A stretch of 64,000 nucleotides of DNA, taken from Artemia franciscana. Its lineage: Eukaryota; Arthropoda; Branchiopoda; Anostraca; Artemiidae. The stretch spans positions 1,674,001 to 1,738,000 of the forward strand of contig NC_088867.1 in NCBI RefSeq assembly GCF_032884065.1, read 5' to 3'. Positions within the stretch are counted from its first letter, which is position 1, and each line of letters opens with the position of its first letter. The translations under genes were made by a program, and so were the position numbers. Of the stretch, positions 24,451-39,444 are shown in pieces. Under the pieces are notes generated by a model, which saw only the letters and a program-made list of their open reading frames with translations, was not told the DNA's origin and ran no database searches.

Positions 24451-25395
24451 CATAGACACAGTATTTTGTTTGGGGGGTAAGAGGGTGAGGGGTATTAAAG
24501 AAGATGCTATTCTAGCGGAAGTGAAGAAAAGTAGCTATTTGACAAAAACGCTACTTGGTGAATCTAAAAATATTACACAGTACATTAGACACTAACAATA
24601 AACACTAAACAATAAACAATAAACAGAAACAATAAACTCACGTTGAAAAATTATGCATACAAGTGCTGGTGCTTGGCTTTTATTAAAATGTTCAGAAATG
24701 AGCTGCTGCAGACGAGAGTATAGCCAATATCTCGGGTGGGCAAAGGTAAATGTCGAATACACTCGGCTTTTTTCAGTTGAATCCACCGCTAATGCTGCAG
24801 TACAAATACCCTTTCAACTTCCCCCCAACCCCAGAAGAGGATGCTCATTGTCAATATTGAACTATTCTAACCTGGGTAACGCGCCCTTCCTTTGCTCGTA
24901 ATTTTGAACAGATTTCGACTTCGCAAGATTTATTTTGTTGTACTAAATTTTGTACATTTATTGAAATACTATTTTTGGTTTTACGTATAGTACATTTAGA
25001 CATTTGACATATAGACATTTTTCAATTTTGCTACAAACTAGGGTCACATTTCTGCTTGATGATAAGGTTTCAAAGGCAGTATATTTGGAAAAATATTACC
25101 GTGGAAGATGTTCTAAAGCTTGGTGGACACCTATTGATCTCGTTTTCCTTATGTTCAAAACGATCATTAATTAATTAAAACAAATTATTCTGCTGAAATT
25201 TGACAAACAAACAATAGTTTAAAAGCTACCTAATGAATTAAAGCTTTTTTAAAATTATGTGGGGGGCACCCCCCACACAATGGCGCCACTAAAAAGATAT
25301 AAGGTTAGCTTATGAATGAAAATAATTCTTGAAAATAATGTCTTACCAGAAGCAACAGCAATCAAAACTAGGATAACCAAACAAATAGTTTTCAT
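11810..25395 (-). CDS. Gene A-minus: secreted precursor with GFGQx pentapeptide repeats (4 exons)
   Basis: Minus-strand exons: 25395-25347 (49 nt), 15518-15387 (132), 14893-14816 (78) and 12087-11810 (278). All have AG/GT borders and all junctions are phase 1. The product is 178 residues. Exon 1 is a signal peptide, [16 protein letters not shown]. Exon 2 is [14 protein letters not shown].. and then very charged ([15 protein letters not shown]); RR-QA could be a processing site. Exon 3 is GGFRRP...QQGGFARP. Exon 4 holds about 14 five-residue units, G/S-F/L-G-Q-x, and ends [13 protein letters not shown]. It has no cysteine outside the signal. Gene A-plus matches it exon for exon but has fewer repeats. 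Intron 1 (9.8 kb) is filled with F1, LINE and Helitron copies. The protein is secreted by inference; structural, cuticle-like or antimicrobial roles are all possible and none is shown. Confidence 0.85.
12250..13955 (+). repeat. F1 element, near-complete copy
   Basis: Starts with the hairpin CAGTTCGTGGTAACGAACTG and then AGTAAGGAGCGACCCGGCTC. It ends with CTTTCAGTTAAAAAAACTTG followed by T- and A-rich bases. The last 280 bases are a foldback: arms 13672-13790 and 13829-13951 around a loop of about 40 nt. No coding frame of its own; open frames inside are chance. It lies in the last intron of gene A-minus. 13956-14815 is intron with no further feature. Confidence 0.85.
16117..16207 (+). repeat. 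Left-end stub of F1 between 19-bp direct repeats
   Basis: AAAGGCAATAATGTGAATT occurs at 16117-16135 and again at 16189-16207. The 53 bases between hold only the F1 left terminus (CAGTAATGAACTG, AGTAAGGAGC). The full F1 copy starts 60 bases further on. Confidence 0.65.
16269..18006 (+). repeat. F1 element, near-complete copy
   Basis: The left hairpin and AGTAAGGAGCGACCCGGCTC are present at 16273-16316. An inner, weaker foldback lies at 17150-17425. The terminal foldback lies at 17700-18006, with arms reading CAATCCCTCGCTCTTTACGC and its complement. It lies in intron 1 of gene A-minus. Confidence 0.85.
18405..19240 (+). mobile_element. 5'-truncated, inactivated LINE (RT C-terminal part)
   Basis: The plus-strand translation gives an RT motif C region [12 protein letters not shown] (YADD changed to YAND). 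Then come [20 protein letters not shown] and [12 protein letters not shown], a [12 protein letters not shown] block, and the typical LINE C-terminus [20 protein letters not shown]...[20 protein letters not shown]. At least two in-frame stops and a frame change are present, so it cannot be active. It ends with AAGTCAAGTTATGTCAAGTC, a short repeated tail typical of RTE-like elements. The 260 bases before it (18140-18404) are GC-richer and unassigned, possibly a piece of the same element. Confidence 0.75.
19270..21765 (+). mobile_element. Degraded LINE (endonuclease end, RT and 3' end), CR1/L2-like
   Basis: The start reads [26 protein letters not shown]-like, which matches the end of an APE-type endonuclease. 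At about 20100 comes [15 protein letters not shown], the usual start of [14 protein letters not shown] follows near 20670, then a region with many breaks. [19 protein letters not shown] near 21055 and the closing [20 protein letters not shown] near 21300 are typical of the C-terminus of CR1/L2/Rex-like LINEs. An AT-rich 3' region runs to TTTATTAAATAAA at about 21755. Many stops and frameshifts; dead. The clade is inferred from wording only. Confidence 0.7.
21755..22257 (-). repeat. F1 element, internally deleted copy (about 500 bp)
   Basis: Both F1 ends are present in minus orientation: TTTTTTAGCTGAAAGTAGGG at the left and CGCTCCTTACTACAGTTC..ACCACGAACTGTTTGAT at the right. Most of the middle and one foldback arm are missing. 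Confidence 0.75.
22337..22409. repeat. (TA)n microsatellite at Helitron border
   Basis: About 73 bases of TA next to the CTAG end of the Helitron copy. Preceded by short CAATCAGT repeats (22290-22336). Confidence 0.9.
22735..23115. repeat. GTGTCCCGGTCGTCATT minisatellite inside Helitron copy 1
   Basis: About a dozen imperfect units of CCCTGTGTCCCGGTCGTCAT with variants TTTATATT and TTTGTGTC. The same array occurs in copies 2 and 3, so it belongs to the element. Confidence 0.85.
23247..23525 (-). CDS. Helitron ORF1-like small basic/acidic protein
   Basis: 92 residues from [21 protein letters not shown] chose this start because the other Helitron copies begin MTDEDAQRVYAKKLAADRES at the same place; an upstream in-frame ATG at 23630 would read through the 5' terminal repeat. 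A basic stretch ([14 protein letters not shown]) is followed by glutamine- and lysine-rich text and an acidic end, [16 protein letters not shown]. The same end occurs at 55.3 kb, so it is a conserved Helitron part and not chance. It resembles the N-terminal exon of Helitron replicase genes; the role is unknown, possibly nucleic-acid binding. It is intact as an open frame. Confidence 0.55.
   Translation of the reverse strand: MTEATMATAEEAAQRVYARKIAADRESKKRKRSEESQEQQENRLAAKERKTAQLDENPPGQRESKHIKTENDSDDDWVWDFDLDKVINAYQI
23719..24450 (+). mobile_element. Possible LINE 3' region with poly-T and (AT)n tail
   Basis: A mixed block (GGCATGTATTTTGGGGGTGA..GACGCGGGGATGCC at 23900-23930, GTTGGGTGTTGCCTCTGAAT near 24035) is followed by 39 T at about 24279-24317 and a 91-base AT tract (24356-24446). 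The layout suggests a retroelement 3' untranslated region, but I have no coding match. 24451-25320 is unassigned; an open frame at 24592-24786 has no support. Confidence 0.3.
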
Positions 25396-25422
25396 ATTGG
25401 CTTATTAAGCAGCTAATCTACT

Positions 25423-25455
25423 ACTGATAAGAAACGAATGAAATTATCCTTTATA
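25423..25455 (-). promoter_or_regulatory. Core promoter of gene A-minus (TATA and TCAGT initiator)
   Basis: TATAAA at 25455-25450 and TCAGT at 25427-25423 on the minus strand put the initiator A (25425) 30 bases from the TATA box. The same spacing and the following text (AGTAG...TAGCTGCTTAA.AAG.CAATATG) occur in gene A-plus. Confidence 0.75.
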
Positions 25456-25574
25456 TTGCTAATATTGATTGTGAAATTTTCATTTATTGTGGTAAAAAGA
25501 GATCTTTATAAAAGCTTTTTATTTATTATATCCAGATAGCTATTAAGACCCGGCATTTTTAAGGCTTCATTAAT

Positions 25575-25587
25575 TGCCTGCTGGGCA
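25575..25587 (-). promoter_or_regulatory. Conserved TGCC-N5-GGCA motif upstream of gene A-minus
   Basis: TGCCCAGCAGGCA on the minus strand, 150-162 bases before the predicted start site, followed by ATGAAGCCT. It matches the motifs at 47552 and 35031. Unknown factor. Confidence 0.5.
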
Positions 25588-25668
25588 AACTTAAATAGTC
25601 TGTTATGCTATTGCGGCCTTGTTGGAAAACCAATTTGGGAAATTGCACAAATTCGACCGCAATGAAAT

Positions 25669-26330
25669 CAAACAGTTCGTGGTAACAAACTGTAGTAAGG
25701 AGCGATCCGGCTCAAAAGTAACCAAAACTCTAAAAAATTTAATTTTGATATCAATAGCTACATCAAAAGAATCGCATTTTAATGCTGATTTTAAATCCCT
25801 AACTTTCATCAAGTTCAGTCTTACCCATCAAAAGTTACGAGCCTGAGAAAATTTGCCTTATTTAGGAAAATAGGGGGAAACACCCCTTAAAAGTCGTAGG
25901 ATCTTAACGAAAATGACACCATCAGATTCAGCGTATCAGAGAACCCTACTGTAGAAGTTTCAAGTTCCTATCTACAAAAATGTGGAATTTTGTATTTTTT
26001 GCCAGAAGACAAATCACGGGTGCGTGTTTATTTGTTTGTTTGTTTGTTTTTTTTTTCAGGGGTCATCGTATCGACCAAGTGGTCCTACAATGTAGGAAGA
26101 GGGCTCATTCTAACGGAAATGAAAAGTTCTAGTGTCCATTTTAAGTGACCAAAAAAATTAGACTCTTTGCCACAATTCTACTTTTTAAAACAATTAAAAA
26201 CTTTAGCGTAAAGAGCGAGGGACTGCGGAGGGGACAACCCATTTCATATACGGAGTAATTTCTGTTCGTTTTAAGTTTCAATGTCGCTCCTTACTTTCAG
26301 TTAAAAAAAATTATTTTTTTTTATTTAATT
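25669..26330 (+). repeat. F1 element, internally deleted copy (about 660 bp)
   Basis: The left end with hairpin and GTAAGGAGCGATCCGGCTC, and the right end with CGCTCCTTACTTTCAGTTAA, are both present. About 1 kb of the middle, including the first arm of the foldback, is lost. It lies just upstream of gene A-minus, beyond the conserved promoter. 26331-26725 is AT-rich with no feature. Confidence 0.8.
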
Positions 26331-26729
26331 GTCAAACAGCGATAAAAGTGATTTTCAAATTATATGGCAGGTTAATAAACTGTAATTTTTAGAGTTAAAA
26401 GATGAATAACATCGTAAATGGCTCTGCTCTGTAGTTGAGCGAAATGTTATTAAAAATTAACGTAAAAAAAAGTTTGAGTTTTCGGGTCAAATGAAAAATT
26501 ATTTCAGGAATTTTTTATAATAAAAGAATTGGAAATTTTTCTCCAACCTTCTCAAAACCAGAACACAATTTGGGCTATACTAAAAAATAAACAGCAACAA
26601 AAAAAAACAACAAATGACTGTGGTTTGTAAGTTTAATTGACCTTTACTGATATTTATTCCTTAAAAGTTTTGATAGTTTTTTATTTATTAAAGCGAGAAA
26701 AGTGAAAAGCTTAGGGAAAATACCCTTAG

Positions 26730-26985
26730 CTTGCACAGCAGTGATAGTTGTAGTAGCATTAGTAGCAGTATAGGCCAAACACCTTTGGTTTCTTCAACAG
26801 CCCCTTTAACACACGTTGATAGTTGCAGCTTAATACGAGCTTACCATCAACCATTCCTAAAGCATTTCTGATGTGTTCACTTGACAGCCTGTGTGGGCAT
26901 AGTGTGTTTCCATTTAGTTCCGTATAGCTTCTTTATCCAAAAATTTATCGCCTTAATATCCTTGGTTTTATTAGCAGTAGTAGTA

Positions 26986-27037
<52 letters not shown>

Positions 27038-27660
27038 CATTAGAAATAATTGTAGTAGCCTAAGCTTTGGTTGCAGTATCCGTAATAGAGGTAATAGTAA
27101 CAGTATGACTAGAAGCAGAAATATTAGGATGTCAATATTTTCTTTTGGTTAGTTCAACATCCCCCACAACAAGTCATCTAACTGTTCCGATGATATTGCT
27201 CTTACACCCTTTTGACAACCTTCATACAGAAGGCCTGTTCTGATTCAGTTTATCTTCCCCCCTCCAAATTTCTTGAAAATGTCTCCTTCATCCTCTGTAA
27301 TAGCAGTCATAATAGTAGAATTGATGTTACTAGTAATAGTATTTAATAGTGGTACTAGTACTAGCAGCAGTAGCATTAACCTTTTGCCTTTTGATCAGTT
27401 GAACATCCCACGCATCAAGTCCTGGAAGTTTCAACTAAGTACAATCAGCCATTGCTATGACATAGCTGATACACAGAAGAGTGTGGTAGTAGTAGTGGTG
27501 GGAGTTTCAGTATTATTAATTACATGCAAATTTTGCCTTTTTGATCACCTCCCTTATCATTTCCTGAATTTTCCAAATGAATATGCTCAGTTATTCCTGT
27601 GTAGCCAACACTTAAAGTGTTTTGTTTTGACTTCCCTCAACCTTCTCTGAAAGGCTCAAC
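26730..27660. repeat. GTA trinucleotide tracts in a degenerate tandem repeat
   Basis: (GTA)n-rich stretches at 26730-26775, 26972-27062 and 27483-27505 alternate with diverged copies of a longer unit. The unit carries TTTTGGTTAGTTCAACATCC, TTTTGATCAGTTGAACATCC or TTTTTGATCACCTCCC, and ATACAGAAG/ACACAGAAG. The unit is roughly 250-300 bases. It may be the 3' tail of a LINE, because the LINE end at 11.2 kb also has TAG/GTA-type repeats. Open frames here are valine or serine runs from the repeat. 27660-28284 has weak likeness to the F1 middle and no gene. Confidence 0.6.
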
Positions 27661-28284
27661 TGAATGCCATTGGTCTTCTTGGAAAGTAAAGTTCAAACAT
27701 GCATACCTTTCTCAATGGCATATGCTCTGTTGAAACAATGAATCGAATTTCCTAACTTACAGCCCTTGTGCTGAGGACTGTGGGGGGGGGGGGGGTTGAC
27801 ATCCCTAATACTGGACCTTTCAAGTATAGTAAACAAAATAGCTCTCTTAAAATTTCGATCGGATATGTTTTTGGGAATGATTGGCTGGGGTGGGGGCTGA
27901 CGTCCAACGACTCACTTTTGACTAATAAAAGTTGACTCTTAATTACGTTTTAAATGTTTTACCTATTTTGATATTAAAAAACAAAAAAAAACAATGTTTA
28001 AACTTTACGGAGTAAATAATGTATACTAAACTGACAATCTGCAGCCATTTTTTTCTGTAGAGCACATATTATCATCAGTAAGTGCATATGTATCAGATGC
28101 ATTTCGGGAAAATGTGAGGTATTGGGGGGGGGGTTATCCACCCTTTGATCACTTTCAATCTTAAAAAGAACACTAGAACTTCCGATTACAAATCCAATGA
28201 GCCCCCTTAGAAGTTTGTAAGATCACCCTTTCTATATAGACCTTACATATCCCAAGGGCATAACTTGCAAACCTTTCCCTGATG

Positions 28285-28815
28285 ACTCCATAAATGGCCT
28301 TTCTGATTCAGAGGTCATTTTTAAGGAATAGGGACAAAACTTACGATTAAGTGTAAAGAGCGAGGTATTAACGAGGGTACAAACCCCCTCATATACATAA
28401 TAAAAATATATGATTTTAAAAGTTTGTTACGTAAGTTAATTCTCAAGTTACGTAAATTTTTAATAATAAAAAAGTTCGTTAAAAATTAAAAGTTCTAGTT
28501 GCCTTTTTAAGTAACCAAAAACTGGAGGGCAACTAGGCCTCCTTCCCCACCCCTTAGTTCTCAAAATCGTTTGATCAAAACTAAGAGAAAGATAATAAGC
28601 CAAAAAAAGAATTAATATGCAACTTTCATTATAATAATTAATGTGCGGAGAGCCAAAATCGAACATGCATTAATTCAAAAACGCTCAGAAATTAAATAAA
28701 AAAACTAGTGTTTTTAACTGAAAGTAAGGAGCGACATTAAAACTTGAAGCGAACAGAAATTATTCCGTATATGAAATGGGTTGTCCCCCCGCAATCCCTC
28801 GCTCTTTACGCTAAA
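28285..28815 (+). repeat. F1 element, inner/right fragment
   Basis: Starts at GGCCTTTCTGATTCAGAGGTCA, runs through the inner GCGAGGTATTAACGAGGGTA block, and stops in the first arm of the terminal foldback (CCCTCGCTCTTTACGCTAAAG). Joined directly to LINE sequence on its right. Confidence 0.75.
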
Positions 28816-29300
28816 GTACTCTGCTAAAGCTCTTCTATCATCTGAATCAAACGATTGCTCATAATCTATAAAATGTATGATTAAAGGTGGTTGTCTAAAG
28901 AAATTCATTCTACTAAATAATTCGCTATCTACAGATACCACGCTAATGCCTCTATAATTACCACTCTTTTCACTCTTATCACTTTTCTTGCAGAGGGGGC
29001 TCGGAATTTTTCTAAATCGCATGGTACCTCTGCTATTTCAAAAATAAAACTCATAATCTTAAATAATTTATCACTAGCCTCACCGTCACCATATTCAAAA
29101 AACTCTTTTGCCGTACTTTCAGCACGCACGGCCTTATTATTTTTTAATCCTTTTAATACTTTCGCTAAATCACTCCCATTAAATAGATCTTCGTTAACGT
29201 CCAAATTGTCACAAAATTTTCCGTTTTTTTCTATATCTTTACTGTTACTGTCCCTGTTTAGAACATTTTCAAAATGTTCTACTCATTGCTTTAACTCATT
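28816..29300 (-). mobile_element. LINE fragment, N-terminal RT with internal deletion
   Basis: The minus-strand translation reads DVNEDLFNGSDLAKVLKGLK, then NNKAV.AES, KLFKIMSFIFEIAEVPCD and NYRGISVVSVDSELFS, followed after a gap by IIHFIDYEQSFDSDDRRALA. This is the standard RT opening (..GLKNNKAPG.DS.., YR.ISL, DYE.AFDSV), with stretches missing and frames changing. It is probably the same family as the 3' ends at 50.8 and 63.8 kb. Inactive. Confidence 0.7.
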
Positions 29301-29560
29301 CCTTATGACGAATTGTGGCCCCGTTCCTATCTTTGACTGGAATATTTAAACTCCTTTAGTACTTGCTATGTGATGCCTTTGTTCGGCTACTGCAGCTCAA
29401 AATTGTGAATCTGACGCAGCTGAAAATTCAACAACATGTATGTTAGATGATCAAACATAAAAATGCAATTTATTTTACGTAATTTATTGTACAAATATAA
29501 ATCAAAGAGTAAGTACAAAAATAATTTATCTTGGAAATGTCAGTAGGAAAAAAAAATTAT

Positions 29561-34859
<5,299 letters not shown>

Positions 34860-34886
34860 ATTGACTTGTTAAGCAGTAAATACACT

Positions 34887-34917
34887 ACTGACATGAAAAA
34901 CAAATAAGAATTTTATG
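34887..34917 (-). promoter_or_regulatory. Core promoter of gene C (TATA-like and TCAGT initiator)
   Basis: CATAAA at 34917-34912 and TCAGT at 34891-34887 on the minus strand, 28 bases apart, followed by AGTAG/AGTGTATTTACTGCTTAA and CAAGTCAATATG as in gene A-plus. The TATA box is one base off consensus. Confidence 0.6.
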
Positions 34918-35030
34918 TGGCTGATGTTATGAAGTATTTATTAAGTGTGGTCAAACCAGCTTTAAATATTTTTTCAGGGTTCATTTTCAGAGATTTACCA
35001 AGATCCTTTTTTTGTCAAGGTACCTTTGAA

Positions 35031-35043
35031 TGCCTTCTAGGCA
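35031..35043 (-). promoter_or_regulatory. Conserved TGCC-N5-GGCA motif upstream of gene C
   Basis: TGCCTAGAAGGCA on the minus strand, 142-154 bases before the predicted start site. A perfect inverted pair of 4-base arms. Confidence 0.5.
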
Positions 35044-35799
35044 TGTCTTACATGGTTTATGTTGTTGCTGTTACCTATTTGAAAAATGAATTTGAGGAAA
35101 TAAAGCAGTTGACCTTAAAGACATTGTTGACCTGCATCGGAAACAAATTCATTATCATATTGTTTTGTAATGTGCGATAAATTATGTAAAGAATAATGGA
35201 TAATAACATGCTATACGTTTATTTCTCTGAATCACAAAAATTATTTCAAAAAGTAAAGGCCTAATAAGCTAGGATTTTTCATTAAAAAGAATGACATTTT
35301 GTGACTTTTGGCGACTAACCTGAACTCCTTTTTAGTATGAAAACCGTGTGATCAAGAAGTTTTTGTTAGCTATATCAACTTAATGGATGGCAGAGTCAAT
35401 AGAGTACAACAGTTTAAAACAGAACACTATCTAATTAGTAAGTTCCCCGTTAAAAGATTTTAGGATCCCAAAAGAACATTTGAACAATTTCAGAAAAAAG
35501 GTAAATAAACACACGCAAATAGACTAAATTTTGCACTATTTATAAATGAGATGGTCTTGTATTCATCTTTATTTCTTGTTGCTTAATTTGTGCATAAACT
35601 GTAGTATCCAGCCAGTTGTCTTAGAATACTGGTAGAGGGTTCTCTTGAACACAATACTAAGAGACTCTAGAATCACAGTTACTTCAACAAACTCAAGTCT
35701 AGAGTATTAACCACTCGGCTAGGATGGAAACCACATCATCAAAAATGTAGAATTTTGCATTTTTTTTTTTTTCAAGAAGTAAGATCAAAGATTCGCGTT

Positions 35800-35801
<2 letters not shown>

Positions 35802-35846
<45 letters not shown>
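35802..35846. repeat. Poly-T tract
   Basis: About 45 T. The stretch 35190-35800 before it is AT-rich with no feature. Confidence 0.95.
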
Positions 35847-35849
<3 letters not shown>

Positions 35850-36702
35850 AGGAGTGATAGTACTAAACCATTTGACTGTGGAAATAGGAATGGCGTTTTA
35901 AATGATGGATCAGTTCGAAACTATATACACATCGATTCTACTGAAATTAAATAAAAAAAAACTAGTTTTTTTTTAACTGAAAGTAAGGAGCAACATTAAA
36001 ACTTAAAACGAACAGAAATTATTCCGTATATGAAATGGGTTGTCCCCTCCGCAATCCCTCGCTCTTTACGCTAAAGCTTTTAATTGCTTTAAAAAATAGA
36101 AATGTGGCAAAGAGTCAAATTTTAGCGTAAAGAGAGAGGGATTGTGGAGGGGACAACCCATTTCGTATATACGGAGTAATTTCTGTTCCTTTTAAGTTTT
36201 AATGGCGCTCCTTACTTTCAGTTAAAAAAACTATTTTTTTTAATTTAATTTCTGAACGTTTTTGAATTAATGCATGTTTGATTTTGGCTCTCCGAACATA
36301 AATTATTAAAATGAAATTTGTATATTGATTTTCTTTTTGGCTAAATGGCTTTCTCTTAGTTTTGATCAGACGATTTTGAGAAATGAGGGTTGGGGAAGGA
36401 GGCCTAGCTGCCTTCCAATTTTACGGTTACATCAAAAGGCAACTAGAACTTTTAATTTTTAACGAACGTTTTTATTAGTAAAAAATATACGTAACTTAAG
36501 AATTAACTTATGTAACACGCTTTTATATTCTTATATTTTTATTATGTACTAGCTGTTGGGGTGGCGCTTCGCGCCACCCCAACACCTAGTTGGTGGGGGC
36601 GCTTCGCGCACCCCCCCAAGCCCCCCCGCGCGCGTAAGTCGTTACGCGCCATATTAGTTACGCGCCATTGTAGTTGTGTCCCTATGTCCCACCTGTGAAT
36701 AT

Positions 36703-36785
<83 letters not shown>

Positions 36786-37279
36786 TTTAACTACGTAAAA
36801 CTTGCGAATATACAACATTCTTTGCTGTCCCATTGTCTGTGCATATAAATAGATTGTCAGGTTTACCGACTCTTGAACATGCAACATATAATGGTCAATG
36901 GGAAAACAATCCGTATTCAGATCTATACCTCATGATTCTAATGATTGCCCTTGAGCTTTGTTGATGGTGATTGCTAATCGACCATTCTCTGAGTCGCCAT
37001 CGTCATTTATATATCCCCCTGTGCACCCCGGCGTCCCCTTTGTAGTTATGTCCCTGTGTCCCGGTCGTCATTTATATTCCCTGTGTCCCGGTCGTCATTT
37101 GTGTCCCGGTGTCCCAGTCTCTGATTTCTCTTTGAGTGTCCCGGGCGTCATTTATATTCCTTTTGTCCCGGTGTCCCGGTCGTCATTTATATCCCCCTGT
37201 GCCCCCCGGCGTCCCCGTTGTAGTTGTGTCATTTATATTCCCTGTGTCCCGGTCGTCATCCCGGTATACATTCGTTTTT

Positions 37280-37797
37280 GAATTGGTATATGATGAAATA
37301 AATTTTTAATTTTTTCCCTTTTTTTCCTTTTAGTTTTTTTTATTGGTTTTGACCTTTTTTTAGGTTTTTTAGTTTTTTTCTTTTTTCCTTTTAGTTTTTT
37401 TTGAAGTTTTTATCTTTTTAGTTTTTTTATTTTTATTTATATTTTTTTAGTTTTCTTTTTCTCCTTTATTTTTCAGTTTTTTTCCTTTTTTTAGTTTTTT
37501 TTTCTTTTTAGTTCTTTTAGTTTTTACCTTTTTTAGTTTTTTTTGAGTTTTTTAGATGAAAATTTTTTTAGCTTTGTTCCTTTTTTTCTTTTCAGTTTTT
37601 TATTGGTTTTTACCTTTTTTTAGCTTTTTTAGTTTTTTTTTCGTTTTTTCTTTTTACTTTTTTTTTTAGTTTTTATCTTTTTTATTTTTTTATTTTTATT
37701 CTTAATTTTTTTTATTAGTTTTTAGTTTTTTTTGTAGTTTTTGCCTTTTTTAGTTTTTTCAGTTTTTTTTTTAGTTTTTAGATTTTTACCTTTTTTA
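37280..37797. repeat. TTTTAGTTTTTT-type low-complexity array in Helitron copy 2
   Basis: About 500 bases of T runs broken by AG, CC and C (units like TTTTTAGTTTTTTACC). Copy 1 has a short form at 23125-23200; copy 3 has lost it. It looks like an expanded simple repeat within the element. Confidence 0.8.
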
Positions 37798-37798
37798 G

Positions 37799-37875
37799 CC
37801 TAACCAGGATTTGAACCTGGGACCTTCATTCTCCGTTCTGACACCCTCTCTCACCGAGTGACTACTCCAGCATGT
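37799..37875 (-). repeat. tRNA-like sequence inside Helitron copy 2
   Basis: On the minus strand it reads GGAGTAGTCACTCGGTGAGA, GAGGGTGTCAGAACGGAGAA, then CCCAGGTTCAAATCCTGG, a perfect B box with T-arm. The acceptor ends do not pair well, so this is a tRNA-derived relic or SINE head and not a working tRNA. Confidence 0.55.
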
Positions 37876-37959
37876 TCATTTTGGTGTTTTAAATGGTATA
37901 TTATTAACCAAATTAATGTGTTTTACAATATACTAAGCATCGTCATAACAAAAATGACG

Positions 37960-38400
37960 ACAACTAATTTCATGACGTCAGTCAACACAGAAATTAAGTT
38001 CTGAAATTAAGTCATGAAATTAGTTGCCGTCATTTTTGCTTTGACGGTGACGTCATTCAAGTTATATAAGACATATGTTCACGTAGAAATCTATTAATGT
38101 TTAAGTTTACAATGACTGATGAAGATGCTCAAAGAGTCTATGCCAAAAAACTTGCTGCTGATAGAGAAAGTCAGAAAAGAAAGCGTGCCGAGGAACTATC
38201 AGCAGCAAGTTTTTTGGCATAGACTCTTTGAGCATCTTCATCAGTAATTGTAAACTTAAACATTAATAGATTTCTACGTGAACATATGTCTTATATAACT
38301 TAAATGACGTCACTGTCAAAGCAAAAATGACGATAACTAATTTCATGACGTCAGCCGATACAGAAACATGACGTCACCTGACAACTAATTTCATGACGTC
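37960..38400. repeat. Inverted duplication of the Helitron 5' end
   Basis: Text from GACGACAACTAATTTCATGA through TATATAAGACATATGTTCAC to the ORF1 start (ATGACTGATGAAGATGCTCA) occurs forward up to about 38187 and in reverse complement from about 38196 onward. The centre is the ORF1 stretch coding RESQKRKRAEEL. Confidence 0.8.
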
Positions 38401-38455
38401 AGCCGACACAGAAACATGACGTCACCTGATCCACAGACAGACAACTTATTTTTAT

Positions 38456-38486
<31 letters not shown>

Positions 38487-39444
38487 CAAGGGGGTTTGTA
38501 CCCTCGTCAATACCTCGCTCTTTACACTAAATCGTAAGTATTGTCCCAATTTTTTAAGAATGGCCCCTGAATTAGAAAGGACGTAGAATAAATAGTTGAA
38601 ATTACTACAAATACTTTTGTGTACAGAGCGAGGTATTTACCTCCTCCTAAATACCTCGCTCTTTATGCTATAGTATTTTTAGAACCCCTCATATGTGCAA
38701 TAATCTCTGCTCGTTTAGTTTCAATACTACTCCTTAATTTCAATTGAAAAAAAATGTTTTCATGTTATTTTTTCATTGTTTTTTTTTTATAGTAATGTTA
38801 GAAAATCCTGCGCCCTTTTCAATGAATTTTTCTTTCCCCATGACATATTCCTCGAAGAAAAGATCCTCCCACTTAGCCCCTTCCCCTCAACCCCACCCCC
38901 CAAACCAAAAAAATCCCCCTGAAAACGTCTGTACACTTCCTAATAACCATTACTGTATGTAAACATTGGTTAAAGTTTGTAACTTGCAGCCCTCCCACAG
39001 GGATTAAGAATGAGCCTTCTTGCAACATTCTAGGACAAATTGGCCGATACGATGACCCATGGGATAAAAAACAAACAAATAAACACGCACCCGTGATTTG
39101 TCTTCTGGCAAAAAATATGAAATTCCAGAATTTTGTAGATAGGAGCTTGAAATTTTGCTCTAGGGTTTTCTGATACGCCAAATGCAATGATGTAATCTTT
39201 TTTAAGATTCTATGACCTTTAGGGGGTGCTTCCGCCTATTTTCCAAAATAAGGCAAATTTTCTCAGGCTTGTCACTTTTGATGACAAAGACTAAATTTGA
39301 TGAAACTTACATATTTTGAATCAGCATAAAAATTTGATTCTTTTGATGTATCTATTAGCATCAAAATTCCGTTTTTAGAGTTTCGTTTACTATTGAGCCA
39401 GGCTGCTCCTTACTACAGTTCGTTACCACGAACTGTTTGATCAG

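Larger units (their letters stand above)
36549..38484 (-). mobile_element. Helitron copy 2, non-autonomous, inserted in F1
   Basis: On the minus strand it starts TCTATCTATC at 38484 and ends CTAG at 36549, between A and T of the host F1. The 3' end has two GC-rich hairpins (GGTGGCGCTTCGCGCCACC, and a second GGGGGCGCTTCGCGC stem). Inside, from 3' to 5', come (TA)n 36703-36782 and a helicase remnant at about 36990-36790 containing motif V ITINKAQGQSLE. The GTGTCCCGG minisatellite follows (37030-37260), then a T-rich array (37280-37797), a tRNA-like stretch (37799-37875) and an inverted duplication of the element's own 5' end (about 37960-38400). The helicase frame is broken. Confidence 0.85.
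35944..39444 (-). repeat. F1 element split by Helitron copy 2
   Basis: The F1 right end and terminal foldback occupy 35944-36250, and the inner block runs to 36548. After the Helitron (36549-38484), F1 text resumes at 38485 (CAAGGGGGTTTGTACCCTCG) and runs to the left terminal hairpin near 39440. Joined without the Helitron, the two parts make one F1 copy of about 1.57 kb in minus orientation. Confidence 0.85.

Noticed and set aside
26881-27063. Valine-rich frame ending VVVVVVV
   Set aside because: Translation of a (GTA)n tract.
34917-35180. 87-codon plus-strand frame upstream of gene C
   Set aside because: It overlaps the promoter of gene C on the opposite strand and has no signals of its own.
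37799-37875. Functional tRNA gene
   Set aside because: The T-arm is good, but the acceptor stem does not pair and the segment lies inside a Helitron.
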